Source: Powellomyces hirtus (Eukaryota; Chytridiomycota; Chytridiomycetes; Spizellomycetales; Powellomycetaceae). Taken from it: 64,000 nt of DNA. Numbering within the stretch: the first letter of the stretch is position 1; each line of letters begins with the position of its first letter. The DNA is taken from positions 682,001 to 746,000 of the forward strand of contig JAHLKG010000010.1 of the NCBI GenBank assembly GCA_025526995.1, written 5' to 3'. A program made the position numbers and the translations under genes. Below are positions 1-11,373 of this stretch, one piece after another. A model generated the notes under the pieces. The model was given only the letters and a program-made list of their open reading frames with translations, made no database searches and was not told the origin of the DNA.

Positions 1-39
1 GGGCCGTGTCCGCAAGTTACAAGCACATATATATATATT

Positions 40-40
40 T

Positions 41-76
<36 letters not shown>
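40..76. repeat. (ATAG)n microsatellite
   Basis: About nine uninterrupted tetranucleotide copies, preceded by a short AT dinucleotide run. Seen directly in the sequence. Confidence 0.95.
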
Positions 77-514
77 GTAGATGGAAGCGACCACTCGGAG
101 GACCCAACTCTGAGTCCCCGACGACGACGCTGCGGGCGTCCCTACAGCGACTGATAAAGACACTCCGTGTCGTGTCGTTGCATCAACTCAACGCGTCGAC
201 GCGCGGCAAAACCCGCGATTACGTCCCGGCTGGTGTACACGTTGACCAAAAGGGTGAGCGACCCCGGCATTTTGACCGGCAAAAATAAATGGGTATAGGT
301 GCGAATTGGAGGTGAGATGAGCATGATGGGATGTATATCGCGTGGGATGGACCAGAAAACCGGACGGGGAACACATCGGTGGAGGTTCATCTCGGGTGGG
401 TTTGAAATAACAACATGGACCCACGACTGTTGTTTGCAGGTGCATTGCTCTTCAATCTGGGTGGACTCGAGACTTGCGGCAGGCCAGAGCGAGATGCAGC
501 GAGTCGAGTAGCGT

Positions 515-560
515 AGCAATAGCAATAGCAATAGCAATAGCAATAGCAATAGCAATAGCA
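515..560. repeat. (AGCAAT)n hexanucleotide repeat
   Basis: Roughly seven and a half perfect copies of a six-base unit. No gene could be supported around it. Confidence 0.93.
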
Positions 561-639
561 CACCCGCTCTTGTGTCGTCGTCGTTCGTCGTCGGCACTCC
601 TCGGTCTTGTCTTGCATGTCTAATTTAATCACATACAAA

Positions 640-662
640 CCCCCCCCCCCCCCCCCCCCCCC
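640..662. repeat. poly-C tract, 23 nt
   Basis: An uninterrupted run of 23 cytosines. It is one of several very long homopolymers in the left half of the window. Confidence 0.95.
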
Positions 663-1457
663 GTGAAACTATTCGGGTTCAATTCCTGCAAAATGGACAA
701 ATGGAGACAGACTACAGGACATTGAGGCAGCTTACGGTAACGTTGTTCAGCGCATATCCGCAAGAAATCACCTCCGCAAGGAAAAGCGAGTCAAAATCGA
801 GGGCAGTGAAGGCGGAGCTTCCAGAGCCAATGTGAAATGAAATGACCCGACAGCAGCACTCCAGTCGCCTCAGCATCGGCGACTGGACAAGCCAAAAAAA
901 AAAATCGATATGGGGAACGAGGCCTCTCTGGGTGAAACTCAAGACAGCACACACCAGCTGCACAAGCTGCAAATGGGGTTCGTGACGAATTGAAACGCCC
1001 ACACCTCTCGCTCGTCACGAAACACGACAAGGAACAAGCTCACATGACGCAAACAGAGCCAGAATATCGATAAAGGGACCTGAGAAAGCCGCGGGAGAAA
1101 CAACGATGGGCCACACGGACGGATATCCCAGGCGCAGATGAAGAAGATCTCGGCCGTGGCTGAATCGTCCACATACATCCTATCCTGTATCGATACAGCT
1201 GAAGCGCCATGTACTGTACTGTGCACGTGTGGCACGCGCCTGGAGTGACGTTTGCTTTATTTCGCAATTCTCGAAAACGAAGAATGGTTCATATTGGCGA
1301 AAAGAATGGACGGCGGCAATTCAGATCAAATCCAGGCCGCCCACGTCCAACTGTTGATATGACAACCCACACACCAACCAACGCGTACCGTTCGTGTCCC
1401 TCCCACTTTGGACGTTTCCACCTCCAAAGCATCCGTTCGAATTCAACAACATCCAAA

Positions 1458-1984
1458 ATGTCCACTTCAACGATCCGGCAGCGTCCCATCGCGCGGGACG
1501 GAGAGGTACCGTCAGCAGCATCGAATGCATCGAATGCAGCAGCGGTCGATACCACACGCCCGCTGGCGCGAGCATCGCGGCCTGTTATCCCAGGGTATAT
1601 ATATATAGCAAAACAAGCATAATAGAAGGCTTGTATACGCTAGATGGCTAGACTGAACTATAAACTCTCTCTTTTACTGTTTGTTTTTCGTTATTTTCGT
1701 TCTTCCCGTCCCACAGCGCCGTCCTCGCCAAACTGATCCTCTTCTCGGTGCTTCTCTTTGTGCTCCCGATCGGGACGTATTTCGCCACGCTAGACCGGCT
1801 GTTTGGCGGGAACCCAAACTACAGCGCGATCGCCGCCGTCGTCGTGGCAAACCTGGTCGTGGTCGCGTATGTCGTCGTCGCGTTTTTGGAAGACCAGGGG
1901 GAGGCGGAGCAGGGGACACTCAACGTGCCCGAACCCGCGACCGCGGCGGCGGCGGCGGCGGCGGCGGGGAAAAAGTCGACATGA
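1458..1984 (+). CDS. VMA21: Vma21-like V-ATPase assembly factor
   Basis: Predicted ER membrane chaperone for assembly of the V0 sector of the vacuolar ATPase. Two exons, 1458-1594 and 1717-1984, joined across a GT-AG intron of 122 nt, give 134 residues. The second exon encodes the family hallmark: AVLAKLILFSVLLFVLPIGT (first membrane helix), YFATLDRLFGG in the loop, then a second helix rich in Val and Ala. The first 45 residues are polar and low in complexity. The protein ends after a short poly-Ala run in KKST, which fits the C-terminal KKXX dilysine ER-retrieval pattern used by yeast Vma21. The length is slightly above the family's usual 80-120. It converges on the VTC gene downstream. The start ATG is the first in frame with the exon; a shorter N-terminus is possible. 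Confidence 0.9.
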
Positions 1985-2495
1985 GCAGGGGTGCGAGGAA
2001 ATCAACACGTCGATATACCCGAAGCCGCCAATGAAAGGAAACGAACGGAACGGGATCCACACAACCCTCCGTGCCCCCACCATCTTCTCCCACCGGCACA
2101 ACCTCCCACCCTTCATCTTCTTCTCTTCTCGCGAAAAAATGTTGCGATATTCCTGCTGCGGATATACGTGTATTGGGGGGCGATGATGTATATACTAAAA
2201 ACATGCTATGAGTAAAAAAAAGAAAAGCAAAATGATGGGTGGGGTAGGTGGGTGTAGGTTGACGGACGAAAAAAAAAAAAAAAAAAAAAAGAGAAACCTG
2301 CGAGCTAGCCTAGCGATTTCCTAGGTAGGACGGAAATCTGGGAGTAGCCGGAGCGCCAGATAAGATGATTAAATAGAGGATGTGGGGGGCTTGCGCGGCG
2401 ATTTGCAATGGATAGTTGTTTGGCGTGAATGGCGGACAGAGACAGAGACAGAGAGAGAGAGAGACAACTGACCCCTCGATTTCGGGGTCACTCAA
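1985..2495. other. convergent 3' intergenic region
   Basis: The space between the VMA21 and VTC stop codons. It holds a 22-nt poly-A run (2269-2290), a short (GA)n stretch near 2440-2463 and no supported gene. It presumably contains both 3' untranslated regions. Confidence 0.7.
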
Positions 2496-5096
2496 TCAAG
2501 CGTGTTCTCCAAACTTGAGCCAGAAGTTGATCATGACCGCAAAGAACAGGACAACAACCAGCACGGTTGGGCCAACGCGGTCATCGTAGGGTCCAGCATC
2601 TAAGACGATACGACGTGAGACGGGTTAGGTTTTGAAGATGCCTCGAACGCAACATGGCGGATGGCATATACCTCGATTTCGGATCTTGTGCGCGCGCCAT
2701 TGGTACAGGAACAATGCATAGACCATGAACAGCATGGCGACGAGGGTAAACACCAATCCAGATATTTGACCCACGCGGTCACCAAAGTTCAATAGTCCAA
2801 GAGCAAGACCGCCCAGAACAATGCAGACTAGAATTCAAATGAGGTGGTTAGAAGGTGGAATTCATGTCAGTAAAATCAATCTGGCCAGGACACATACAGT
2901 GCAACCATGAAAGGAACGTTCGCTCGTTGGCAAAAAAGACCTTGGGCTCTACGCGCACTGGTAAAGCGATTCGCTTTCGCGGTGCGGGAGAACCGTTGCG
3001 CTGGCTGGATGATGACGCCTCGCCATCGCGGTTCTTGAACAAATTGCCAAAGCCTCCGCTCCAAGTGAACGGTCTCTCCTTGCGCGATGAGCGAGATGAC
3101 GATGCGCGTGGCTTAATCCTCAATAGAGGGGATCGCTCATCAGACTCATGCTCATCTTCCTCCTCTGGCTGCTCCACAATCACTTCAACCGAATCCTGGT
3201 CAGCGTCTCGGTGTTTGGCAACCCGACGGCCGTTCCGTCCTCGTTCCATGGAGCTTTCGCGGGATGACGCACCACCCACCGAAGACCATTCAACGGATCG
3301 CCAGTCAGACGGGGCGGTCTTTCGAATATCTTTGTCCATCTGGGGCAACCAGAAAGGCAGCAACGAGACTCGGTTCTCGAGAAGCGTGGCGATTCCGTGG
3401 ATAAACTTTGAGAATTTTGGGACTTCCTCGACCTGTGACGTACCAGGTCAGCTGAACTGCCCACAATTTCTTGCGATTCCACAGTTGTGACTCACCAGGT
3501 GACTGTTGATCAATTCTTCAACCCACTTGGGGGCCTCTGCGCCCGCTTGAGTCTGCAGCTTGACTTCCAACACGGCGTACGGAAAGTGACACACATCATC
3601 TGCGGGGATGTTATCAAAAGGAGCGGTCGTGCCAACGTCCATGCGACGCCAGTTGTTTCCGGATCTGGGATGGTCCTCATTGTCTTCACGGATCATGGTC
3701 AATTCGGTGTCCAAGCTGATGCGCACCCGGGCATCACCCGGCAGCTGGAACGCGGTCCTGTTGTAAAAGGTGCGGACGGCGGGATGCAACTTTTTTTCGG
3801 TCACGCTTTGGAGAACCTCCTCAGACAGCTCCTTCAAATGTGAAAGCTCCTTTTCATCCTTGGCACCCTTCTGCCTCATTTTCTGAATTGATTGCTCATA
3901 GTCGTACTTTCCGGCCAGATAGTCGTTGACGTACTTTTCCTTGATTGGGAATCGCGATTTGACGCTCTGCTCGCCGGTCCAGTCTTCGCGATGCGTCTTG
4001 CGCTCGACAAAGATCTCGGTCTGATCCATATTGCCGTACCATCGGAGACGGATAGCCTCGGCACCCTCGGACTTTTCAAGACGTCCGAGGTACAGATCAA
4101 ATGAATCGTTGTCAAAGTAGATGGACGTGATGGCCGGGTCCGGTTCCTTTTTGCCTTTGGCGCTAAAGACAAGTACCGGAAGGTACTTGAGAATAATGCA
4201 TTTGACCTCGGTAACGTTGTCTAAGCAAAAGTAGAGACAGAATCCGGTTAGCGAGGCAAGATCTTGGGTGGAAAGCCAATGCGTCCCTGTGGGAGAGGGC
4301 TCGCGAACGGTTGAGTTTCATAGGGCGGCATTACCAGGGTGGACCCAGTATTTTGTGGTGCGTCGAACAAAGTTTTGCTGGCTTGCACCAGCATTCGCAT
4401 TTTCCTGACTCCGCTTGCCACCGGTTCGAACAGTGTCAAAGAGTTTGGACAGCCTCAGAATCAGGGCGTCAAAGCTCTGTTTGTAGAACGACCTCGCGTT
4501 CATCCTGACCATAAAGGTGGGCTTCAACATGAAAGCAGTGTGCTTGTCGTGTTTTTTGAGGATTTTCAGGAAACCAGAGTAGTTGAGACGGATGTACTTT
4601 GACAGCTCTGTCACTTCCATTGTGATGCGTCTGATTTCGTCTTCCACGCGGGCAAAGCGGCTCTCGTCGACGTCCTCGGACTGGAGAATGGAGTCGACGA
4701 CGGCCTCGCAGTGTTGCACGCGGCGTGTGAGTTCATCGCCCTTGATGTTTCTGAAGGCAGTCACCTTTGGAGCAGAGGAGGACGGGGGGTTGAGTTCAGG
4801 GAGTCGAGATTGGGGGGATGACATTGCGAAACTGCAGATTGCTCAAAGGGGCATACTTTTTCTAGCTCTCTTTCTAGAGTTTCGACAAAGGCGGCTTCGT
4901 TCTGTTCGTTGAAGTCATTGTTCTGCAAGCCATGCTTCAGCTGGTGCTTCAGTTCATCGTAGTCACTGGATAGATGAAGGGGGGAAGAGCGTGGGTGAGT
5001 GGGTGGGAGTTGAGAAGGAAGAGCGGGGGTTAGTTACATGTAGTAGAACCTCCACTCCTGGTACAAGGAGGAGGCCAGCTGCAGACCAAACTTCAT
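2496..5096 (-). CDS. VTC4: VTC polyphosphate polymerase subunit (Vtc4-type)
   Basis: Vacuolar transporter chaperone subunit that makes polyphosphate from ATP and moves it into the vacuole. Seven exons (5096-5038, 4965-4857, 4764-4335, 4220-3496, 3432-2898, 2827-2672, 2599-2496) keep frame and give 705 residues, close to yeast Vtc4. An N-terminal SPX domain (about 1-155) starts [15 protein letters not shown] and contains the inositol-pyrophosphate-binding patch KILKKHDK. A tunnel-shaped VTC catalytic domain (about 190-485) has RLRWYG, VERKTHR and [10 protein letters not shown], followed by [10 protein letters not shown]. An acidic, Ser-rich linker and a three-helix DUF202 domain (about 600-705, beginning [13 protein letters not shown]) complete it. 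The basic residues of the catalytic tunnel appear intact, so I prefer Vtc4 over the regulatory Vtc2/3 type. That paralogue choice is inference. Confidence 0.95.
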
Positions 5097-6337
5097 GGGT
5101 GTTGGTGAGGAGGGTTGAAGCAGAGGCAGACGAAACCACGAGGGGGAGATGAGCGGAGAGTGGTGGTGGTGGGGAAGAGGGGGGAGGGGGGGCAGGAAGG
5201 GGTTTTGTTGTTGTCGGTTTGGTCAACGTGCGCGAAGGGCCATGATAATGGATGACTGACTGACTGGGGGCCAGTGTGTGTCACGTGTGGCTTCGAATGT
5301 CTCCTCAAAGCGTGTCTGTCTGTCAGTCTGTCTGTTGATGAAAGACAGTGACGATGTTGTTGTTGAAAGCCCGTCTAAGCCCCGTTTCAGGGTGGTCACT
5401 CACTCAGTCAGTCGATGAGGATGGGATAGGGTGGCTAAATCTAGGATGGATGGGATAGGGTGGCTAGATGTGGGATGAATGAGGGGCTAGATATGGCATA
5501 ACGAGTGAGTGACTAGATATGGTGACTAGATGTATGATGCACTCTGTGAATGGATGATACTATATCCAGTATCTATGCAGATGGATGGGATGGACGACAA
5601 ACAACAACAACAACAAGGGAATCAATCTCATCCATCCTCCCTCTCCCTCAGTCTATAGTCAGTCAGTCAGTCACTCACTCAGTCAAGTCTATAAACCTTC
5701 TCATTTTAGAAACAAGCGAAAGAGCACACGCCTAAATGTAGGATGTCCCCACATTGCACGTGCACTCCCTCTGACGGACTGACTCGTTTAACTGCTCGCA
5801 ACCATGCGCACTGCTGTATCGCAAGAATGACCCAATCATACTCCCAGCTGGGATCGCCAACCGCCACCAGAAATCCACAAATCATTCACTTCTTAGTCTC
5901 AATTCTTGCTGCATTTTTTTATCAAAAGGCAGTAGTTTGTTTGAGGAGTAGTATTGATAACAAGGGATATCGATAAGCTGCAACGTGGGCAAAGGGCTTT
6001 GCGGCCGCTCGGAACTGCCATTCGGGGCAAATAGAGGGCCCAGGGTAGACTTTGAGGCGCGCAACCTTTTTTTTCTCCACACGCGAACGCGAACCGTGGC
6101 TTGGCTATCTTCCCTCTCGCTGCTTAGTAATCGCCCGATCGCGCAGCTCCGCCTCATCAACAGAATCAACACTAGTCTTCCCCCCATAATACGCCAGAAC
6201 CCTCAAAAAACAGAAACTCTAAATTTGTCGATGACGTGAAGTGCCGCCACATTCTGCTTTAGAACCTGTAGAGATCGTATCACACTCCACTCCAACGGCT
6301 GGATGCGTGCTCACACCGTGCGTTCTTGCTGCCTATC
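5097..6337. other. intergenic, repeat-rich
   Basis: No gene supported. The left half has degenerate tandem blocks built on GGATGGGATAGGGTGGCTA and CTAGATATGG-like units (about 5415-5545) and scattered TCAG/CAGT clusters (5300-5420, 5655-5690). The right part is unstructured and should hold the promoter of the next plus-strand gene. Confidence 0.6.
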
Positions 6338-7321
6338 ATGCAGAAGAACCCTTTTTGGCCGATTCCTCTGTTCGACTCAAAGAAACACGCGCAACCACAG
6401 CAAGCCGCGCCAGCACAGGGATACCAGCAGCACAAGCGCCAGTCATCGACCAGCAATGCTGACGAACTCTCCCTGCCTTCGTTGCCAGCTGGCCAGGGCG
6501 AACGACGGAAACCGAGCACACGACCTACTTCGCGGGTAAAATATCTGGAGAGACTTTCAACGATGCTGCAGACCGCGGATAGAGGTCTTTGGCTGATGAT
6601 GCTACACTCAATCTAGTATACAGAGCGGCAATCTTCATCCCAACGGTTTGGACAAGCAGGTCATGGCAGCAACCCGTCTGCATCGGGACGACGATCCAGC
6701 ATACGCGCAGCACATCGCACAGAATCTTCCATAGCAGGCAGCGCTCGTTCGCAGCTAGCCCTGGCCCGCAGAACTTCATCGCCAAACACATACGCCGAAG
6801 AAGCCACATCCGCGTCTTTCCCCCGCACCACCACGCCACCCGCTTCTTACCTCCAACAGAAGCCGCCGTCTTTCGGACCACAATACCAGTCTCCGTTGGA
6901 CACAAAGCGTGGCCTTCCCACCCATCTACCGCCAATCGAAAGAAAAGGCGTCTCCGCCGCCCAAAGCCCGCCACGGCTGCCGCAGCCAAATTTACATTCA
7001 TTGCCGCAGCTTCATGGCATGCTACCCCAGCCTTCTCTCTTGCCCGCCATACCCAACAAACACAGCTCCCCGGCCCGTTCCCCATACGCGCATGTCTATG
7101 CGGACCCGCGCGGATGCCCTAGTTGGGACGAGTCGCAGCATGATTCAAATGCGTCGCTGCCCGAATATCGTATTGCAAAGGCACAGAGATCATTGTTCGA
7201 AAACGAACGGAGGAGGAAGAAGGTCAAGGTGGGTTTACTGTTCCTGGCAGGGAGAGTCCAATAAATACCGCTGTGCTCATATCTCCTCTGCTTGCAGGAG
7301 GATCCTTTCTGGTCAACTTGA
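6338..7321 (+). CDS. hypothetical Ser/Pro/Gln-rich protein
   Basis: Not recognised. A three-exon model (6338-6535, 6626-7228, 7298-7321) keeps frame and gives 274 residues. The protein is hydrophilic and disordered-looking, rich in Ser, Pro, Gln and Arg, with no membrane segment. It starts MQKNPFWPIPLF and ends KKVKEDPFWST, so a similar PFW tripeptide lies near both ends. The last third carries a basic, charged helix-like stretch (RIAKAQRSLFENERRRKKVK). The first acceptor (CAGAG) is atypical and the start is uncertain. An AATAAG-like signal follows the stop near 7370, which is why I treat this as separate from TPX2. A merged gene is possible but would require skipping the stop at 7319-7321. 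Confidence 0.5.
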
Positions 7322-7770
7322 TTGTCGCTGTATAGCTGCTGCATGAACTTTTCTGCTTTTTGTACATAAATAAGCAATATAGAGCATCCCAGTACAGGAT
7401 CATGCCGTCCGGCGTTACCGCGCGACGCGACCATCTATCTGTCCGAACGCGTCCGGAAAACACCTCAACTTGCACACGCGCAAGCTGCTGCTTTCCACAC
7501 CCACTATCGCGATCTGCAAAACCGAGAATCGGCATTTACTTGCATAACGAGCTGCCGTTTTGCGCTAGGGGAACAGGTCCCAGAGCCAAAAGGAACAGAG
7601 AAACTCGTGAAGGTTACCAACCATACGACCCAACCACCCGCTGGGCAGAAAGGGCAGCCGACATCAAGTCTTGCAGCCAAAGTAGGGGGCCGCCACGACG
7701 TCTCACAACTCTCCCTTTCATTACCCACTACTCGAACGCCTCCAAAATCAACACATCCCCAGTCCCACCA
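7322..7770. other. intergenic between the hypothetical gene and TPX2
   Basis: An open frame runs into the TPX2 start from upstream, but its composition (Arg-, Cys- and Thr-rich without pattern) does not look coding. It probably holds the TPX2 promoter and 5' untranslated region. Confidence 0.5.
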
Positions 7771-10700
7771 ATGACCCCCCGTCCCCGCACGCCCCGCGGC
7801 GGTTCTCTCACTCCCCGGCCGTACAAAACCGCCCATCGTCTAACCGCATTCCAAATCCCGGCATCTCCACTGGCCAAGCCCGACAATGTCATGACAGCGA
7901 TACCTCGTCCAGCACTACATGAAGACGACCGCGATAATCAGGAGCAAGAGCCTCAGGTTGCCCCTGCCGCCGAGGATTCGAGATATGAATTTAATGCCCC
8001 GCAGTTTCATGATTTTTTGAATGAGAAGAGTGAGACGGGGATTGATAGCTGGTTTGGTAAGTCAGAGAAATGGCAAAACGCGTTGGCGGTGAGGTGCATC
8101 ATATGTGCTTGGTCTCCCTTTGGGCCCAACATTTAAGCGAAAGGAGAAACTGACGGCGCCTCCCCACATCAAATAGATATCTGCCAACCATCCCCCACCG
8201 TCAGCACCGTGCACGATTTTGACGGGCGCGACAACCTAGCCTTCAATTCGGACGAAGAAGATGTAGACTATCCAGTCCACGACACCTGCCTGACTCCCAA
8301 AGCCATACACCAGCCCACCAGCATATCGATAGGTACCGCGGCGGCCGTCGGGCGCGGCTTGGGCGGCCCGCCAGCCCGCGTGTCCATCGCTGCGCAGCTG
8401 AGGCAGGCGCAAGAGGAAAAGGAACAGGAAGAAAAAGAAGAAGAAAAAACACCGAAAGCGGTCAAGACTACGACACCGACTGAGGTGGTTGCGGCGACGG
8501 TAGTGACATCTGGAACAGAGGTCACGAGGGACTCGGAGGTGCCAAAGAAGGATACGGATGCGGGGGGAGACATATGGACGCGGTTGTCGAAACCGGTCGA
8601 TAAGCAGCGGCGGGAAACCGTGTCCGTGGATCCTAGACGGAAGAGTGCGGTGGTGGCACCAAAAGTTCAACCTGTTGGACCGACTGGTCCGAGACCGTCG
8701 CACGTCGCCCCGCAAATCAAAGGGCCTAGGCCTTCGCATATCGCCCCGCAAAACAACGGCCCGCGACCCCTGACCGTCCCCAAAGAATTCAGTTTTGCGA
8801 CGAGGTTCAAGGCAAAACATGAGCCGTCGCTCGCGGTGCGGTCCCCTGGTATAAAGGTGAGCTGTCAAACACCTTGCCCGTTCCCGTTCCCCCCCCCCCC
8901 CGGCGGCGAGATCAAGTGATTGATTGATTGATATGAGATCAGAAAAAGAAGAAGCCCGTGATGAAGCGAATTGGCGGCCTCACGATCCCGAAACCATTCA
9001 ATTTCCACTCTACGCTCCGGTCCATCGCCAACGACGTATCGGCACCCAAATCGCCCTTTGTACCGCTGGCTGTTAAAGTAAAGACGTTTGAGACTCAGGT
9101 ACCGGACCGTTTTCGCGGGACGAAAAATAAGATGAGAAATTCGGTGGTGCCCCAGTCTATGGTAAGTCGACGTTGTGGGCCCCCTAGAATGACCACTTTT
9201 CTAACATCTCGAGGTGCTGGCGTTTAGCCAACCTCGCCGTGGGCTGGTCGCGTCCGAATGACCAGACCTAGATCTCCGTACCTGCTGACCAAAATGAGAA
9301 CGAAAACACATCAGTGAGTCTAGTCCCGCCTATATGATAATGTCATCGAGAGATGCTTATTGTTCCCACCCCCGCACAGCGTCCCAAGTCACGAAGAAAC
9401 CGAACTCGCCGAACTCGCTAAAATCCAGCCCTTCAAAGCCAAGCCCGTCGACCGGCACATTCTTCACTCGGAGCCTATTCTCCCCGCCGTGCCCCGCGCG
9501 CCCATCACCGTCCCCGAATCGCCCCACATTACCAAACCGCGGCCGGCACCCGCGCGCCCGCCCTCCCCGCCGCGCATCCCGCACGCCCGCCCCGTCCCGA
9601 CCAAAGTGTTTGAGGCCCCCTTTGAACCGCAGATTCACCATCGCGTCATCACACCGGTCGAGTATGAGTTGCCGGGCGACCAGATTTCGAGGAAGAAGAA
9701 ATTGGAGTTTGAGCAGCGACGCAGGGAGGAAGAGGCGAGGGAACGCGAGCAGAAACAGTTTCATGCCCAGCCGTTGCCGTTTGATGACGTACCGAGCCAG
9801 GTAAGGGCTGCTGCCTATGGCTCTTGCGGTTTCATAACTTCTCTCATTTTTCCTAATACTCGTTTTTTTGTGTGTATGTTTCGGATTTGTGTATGTTTCG
9901 GATTCCCCCCTTCCAGCGCCAACCCCACATTGAACCGCGCCCCATAACTCAACCGTTACCCTTCACCCTCGAAACCGAAGTCCGCGGCCTGTTTTCGCAA
10001 CTCGCCCTCTCGTCGAAACTGGAACGCGAAGAGGCCGAAGATCAGGAGCGGAAGAAATTCAAAGCCCAGCCCATCCCGCTGGCGCTCGATCACCCGTTCT
10101 TCCCCGCGGCGTCCAACAAACCCCTCACGAGCACTGACCCGGATTTCATCCTCAATACGGACGCGCGAGCCGAGGAACGCCGCGCTTTTGATGAACGGAG
10201 GAGGGAGCGCGAACGCGAGGAGGAACGCGTTAGGGAGCGGATGAGGAAGGAGCAGGAGGTAGGGAAGGCATTTCGCCCGCCAGCCCACCCAAGATGATAC
10301 TGTTTCCGGACTCCTGTCGGGCTGCCAAAGTTGGGCTATATGTTGGTTTTCTCTGATTGTTTTTTGCTCTCTCGCCCCTATATCTGCACATGTAGGAACG
10401 GGAAGCTGAAGAAATCCGCCAACTCCGCGCGGCCCAAGTGCACCGCGCGCAGCCGCCGCAATACGCCACCCGAATGAAACCCGTCACCATCCACCCCTCG
10501 AACCGCAAACTGACGGACCCGGCCAGCCCTTTTATCGGCACCAAGCGCCGCACGGCGGACCAGATCAAGATTGACCCCTTTGGAGCGGTGAAGCCGAAAC
10601 TTGGGGCGGAGACATTGTCGGCTACGTCGGTAGCGGTAGCGCAACAGCACCCGCGGCAGCAGTTTCAGTTTCAGGTACCGCAGCAACCACAACAACCACA

Positions 10701-10968
10701 ACAGCAGCCACAACAACAACAAACGTCACCCACCACTACCACCACAACGACGACGACAACAACTCACCACCACCGTCTCCACCCACACCCGTCGTACCAA
10801 CGCAGCCCGTTCGACTCGCCGGCCGACGCGGGGTCAGACCATGCCGAGGACCACCACCACGAACTGGGCGAGCATTTCAGGTACAAGGGCGGCGGCGGCG
10901 CGGAACTCCAGAAACGCCTCTATGAGGTCGCGGAGCGGATCGAGAGGGGCGAGCGCGTGGATGAGTGA
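7771..10968 (+). CDS. TPX2: TPX2-like spindle assembly / microtubule nucleation factor
   Basis: TPX2 binds microtubules, activates Aurora kinase and promotes branching microtubule nucleation in animals and plants. Seven exons (7771-8056, 8177-8856, 8943-9161, 9228-9313, 9380-9800, 9917-10258, 10396-10968) keep frame and give 868 residues. The match to animal TPX2 runs along the whole chain. The N-terminus has YEFNAPQFHDF then GIDSWFD, the Aurora-binding region. The middle carries a KPFNF motif and PRSPYLLTKMRTKTH. This is followed by ELAKIQPFKAKPVDRHIL and repeated KAQP/FKAQPIPL blocks. A charged coiled coil precedes EEIRQLRAAQVHRAQP at the C-terminus. Gln- and Thr-rich runs interrupt the tail (about 10680-10765). 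The start is the ATG in frame just before the conserved N-terminus. Confidence 0.9.
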
Positions 10969-11373
10969 GCAAAGTGGAACATGAAAAAAAAGAACAGGCT
11001 TTTGCGTGCGGTGCGGTGCGGGATTTGAAGTGAGCAGTGGGGAGATGGGTTGGGAATTAGTATACCCCCCCACAGCCCCAAATCCCCCAGCGTCTGCTAT
11101 GCCCCCCTCACCCCGTCTCTGCTATACCAAACGGGTTCAATCCCCTTCCCCCCGCCCCTTCTTGGACGTGGCACGGGACTCGAAAGAAGTAAATACATGT
11201 ATAGGGTTTTCTGTATTGGCGAGTTTGTGTGTTTTGGTTTTACCGCCCTTGTTCAGAAGAGGGTTTGGGGGCCACAAGTGTTCTGGATGCTCCTTACTGA
11301 GTGGATACGGGGTTTTGGAACAAGGGATGCCAAAATTGGAGAAGATATATATTTGTAATCACGCACTCATGCC
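10969..11373. other. convergent 3' intergenic region
   Basis: Lies between the stop codons of TPX2 and the seven-helix protein. No gene supported. It contains several short C-rich runs and no clear terminator-like structure. Confidence 0.65.

Larger units (their letters stand above)
1..1457. other. intergenic, no supported gene
   Basis: Short open frames exist on both strands, but none has a recognisable motif, consistent codon use or a plausible splice structure. The stretch holds three simple repeats (ATAG, AGCAAT and a poly-C run) and otherwise mixed sequence. It includes the 5' flank of the VMA21-like gene. Confidence 0.6.

Noticed and set aside
668..690. GGGTTCAATTCC, resembling a tRNA B box
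   Set aside because: A poly-C tract occupies the place where the A box and the acceptor and anticodon arms would need to be. No cloverleaf can be drawn.
142..1622. Several short frames of 60-150 codons on both strands before VMA21
   Set aside because: They include simple-repeat translations (poly-Leu, Cys-Tyr repeats) or have no motif, no splice logic and inconsistent codon use.
7360..7770. Upstream extension of the first TPX2 frame
   Set aside because: It is open but Arg/Cys/Thr-rich without pattern. Animal TPX2 begins at the conserved block that follows the ATG at 7771.
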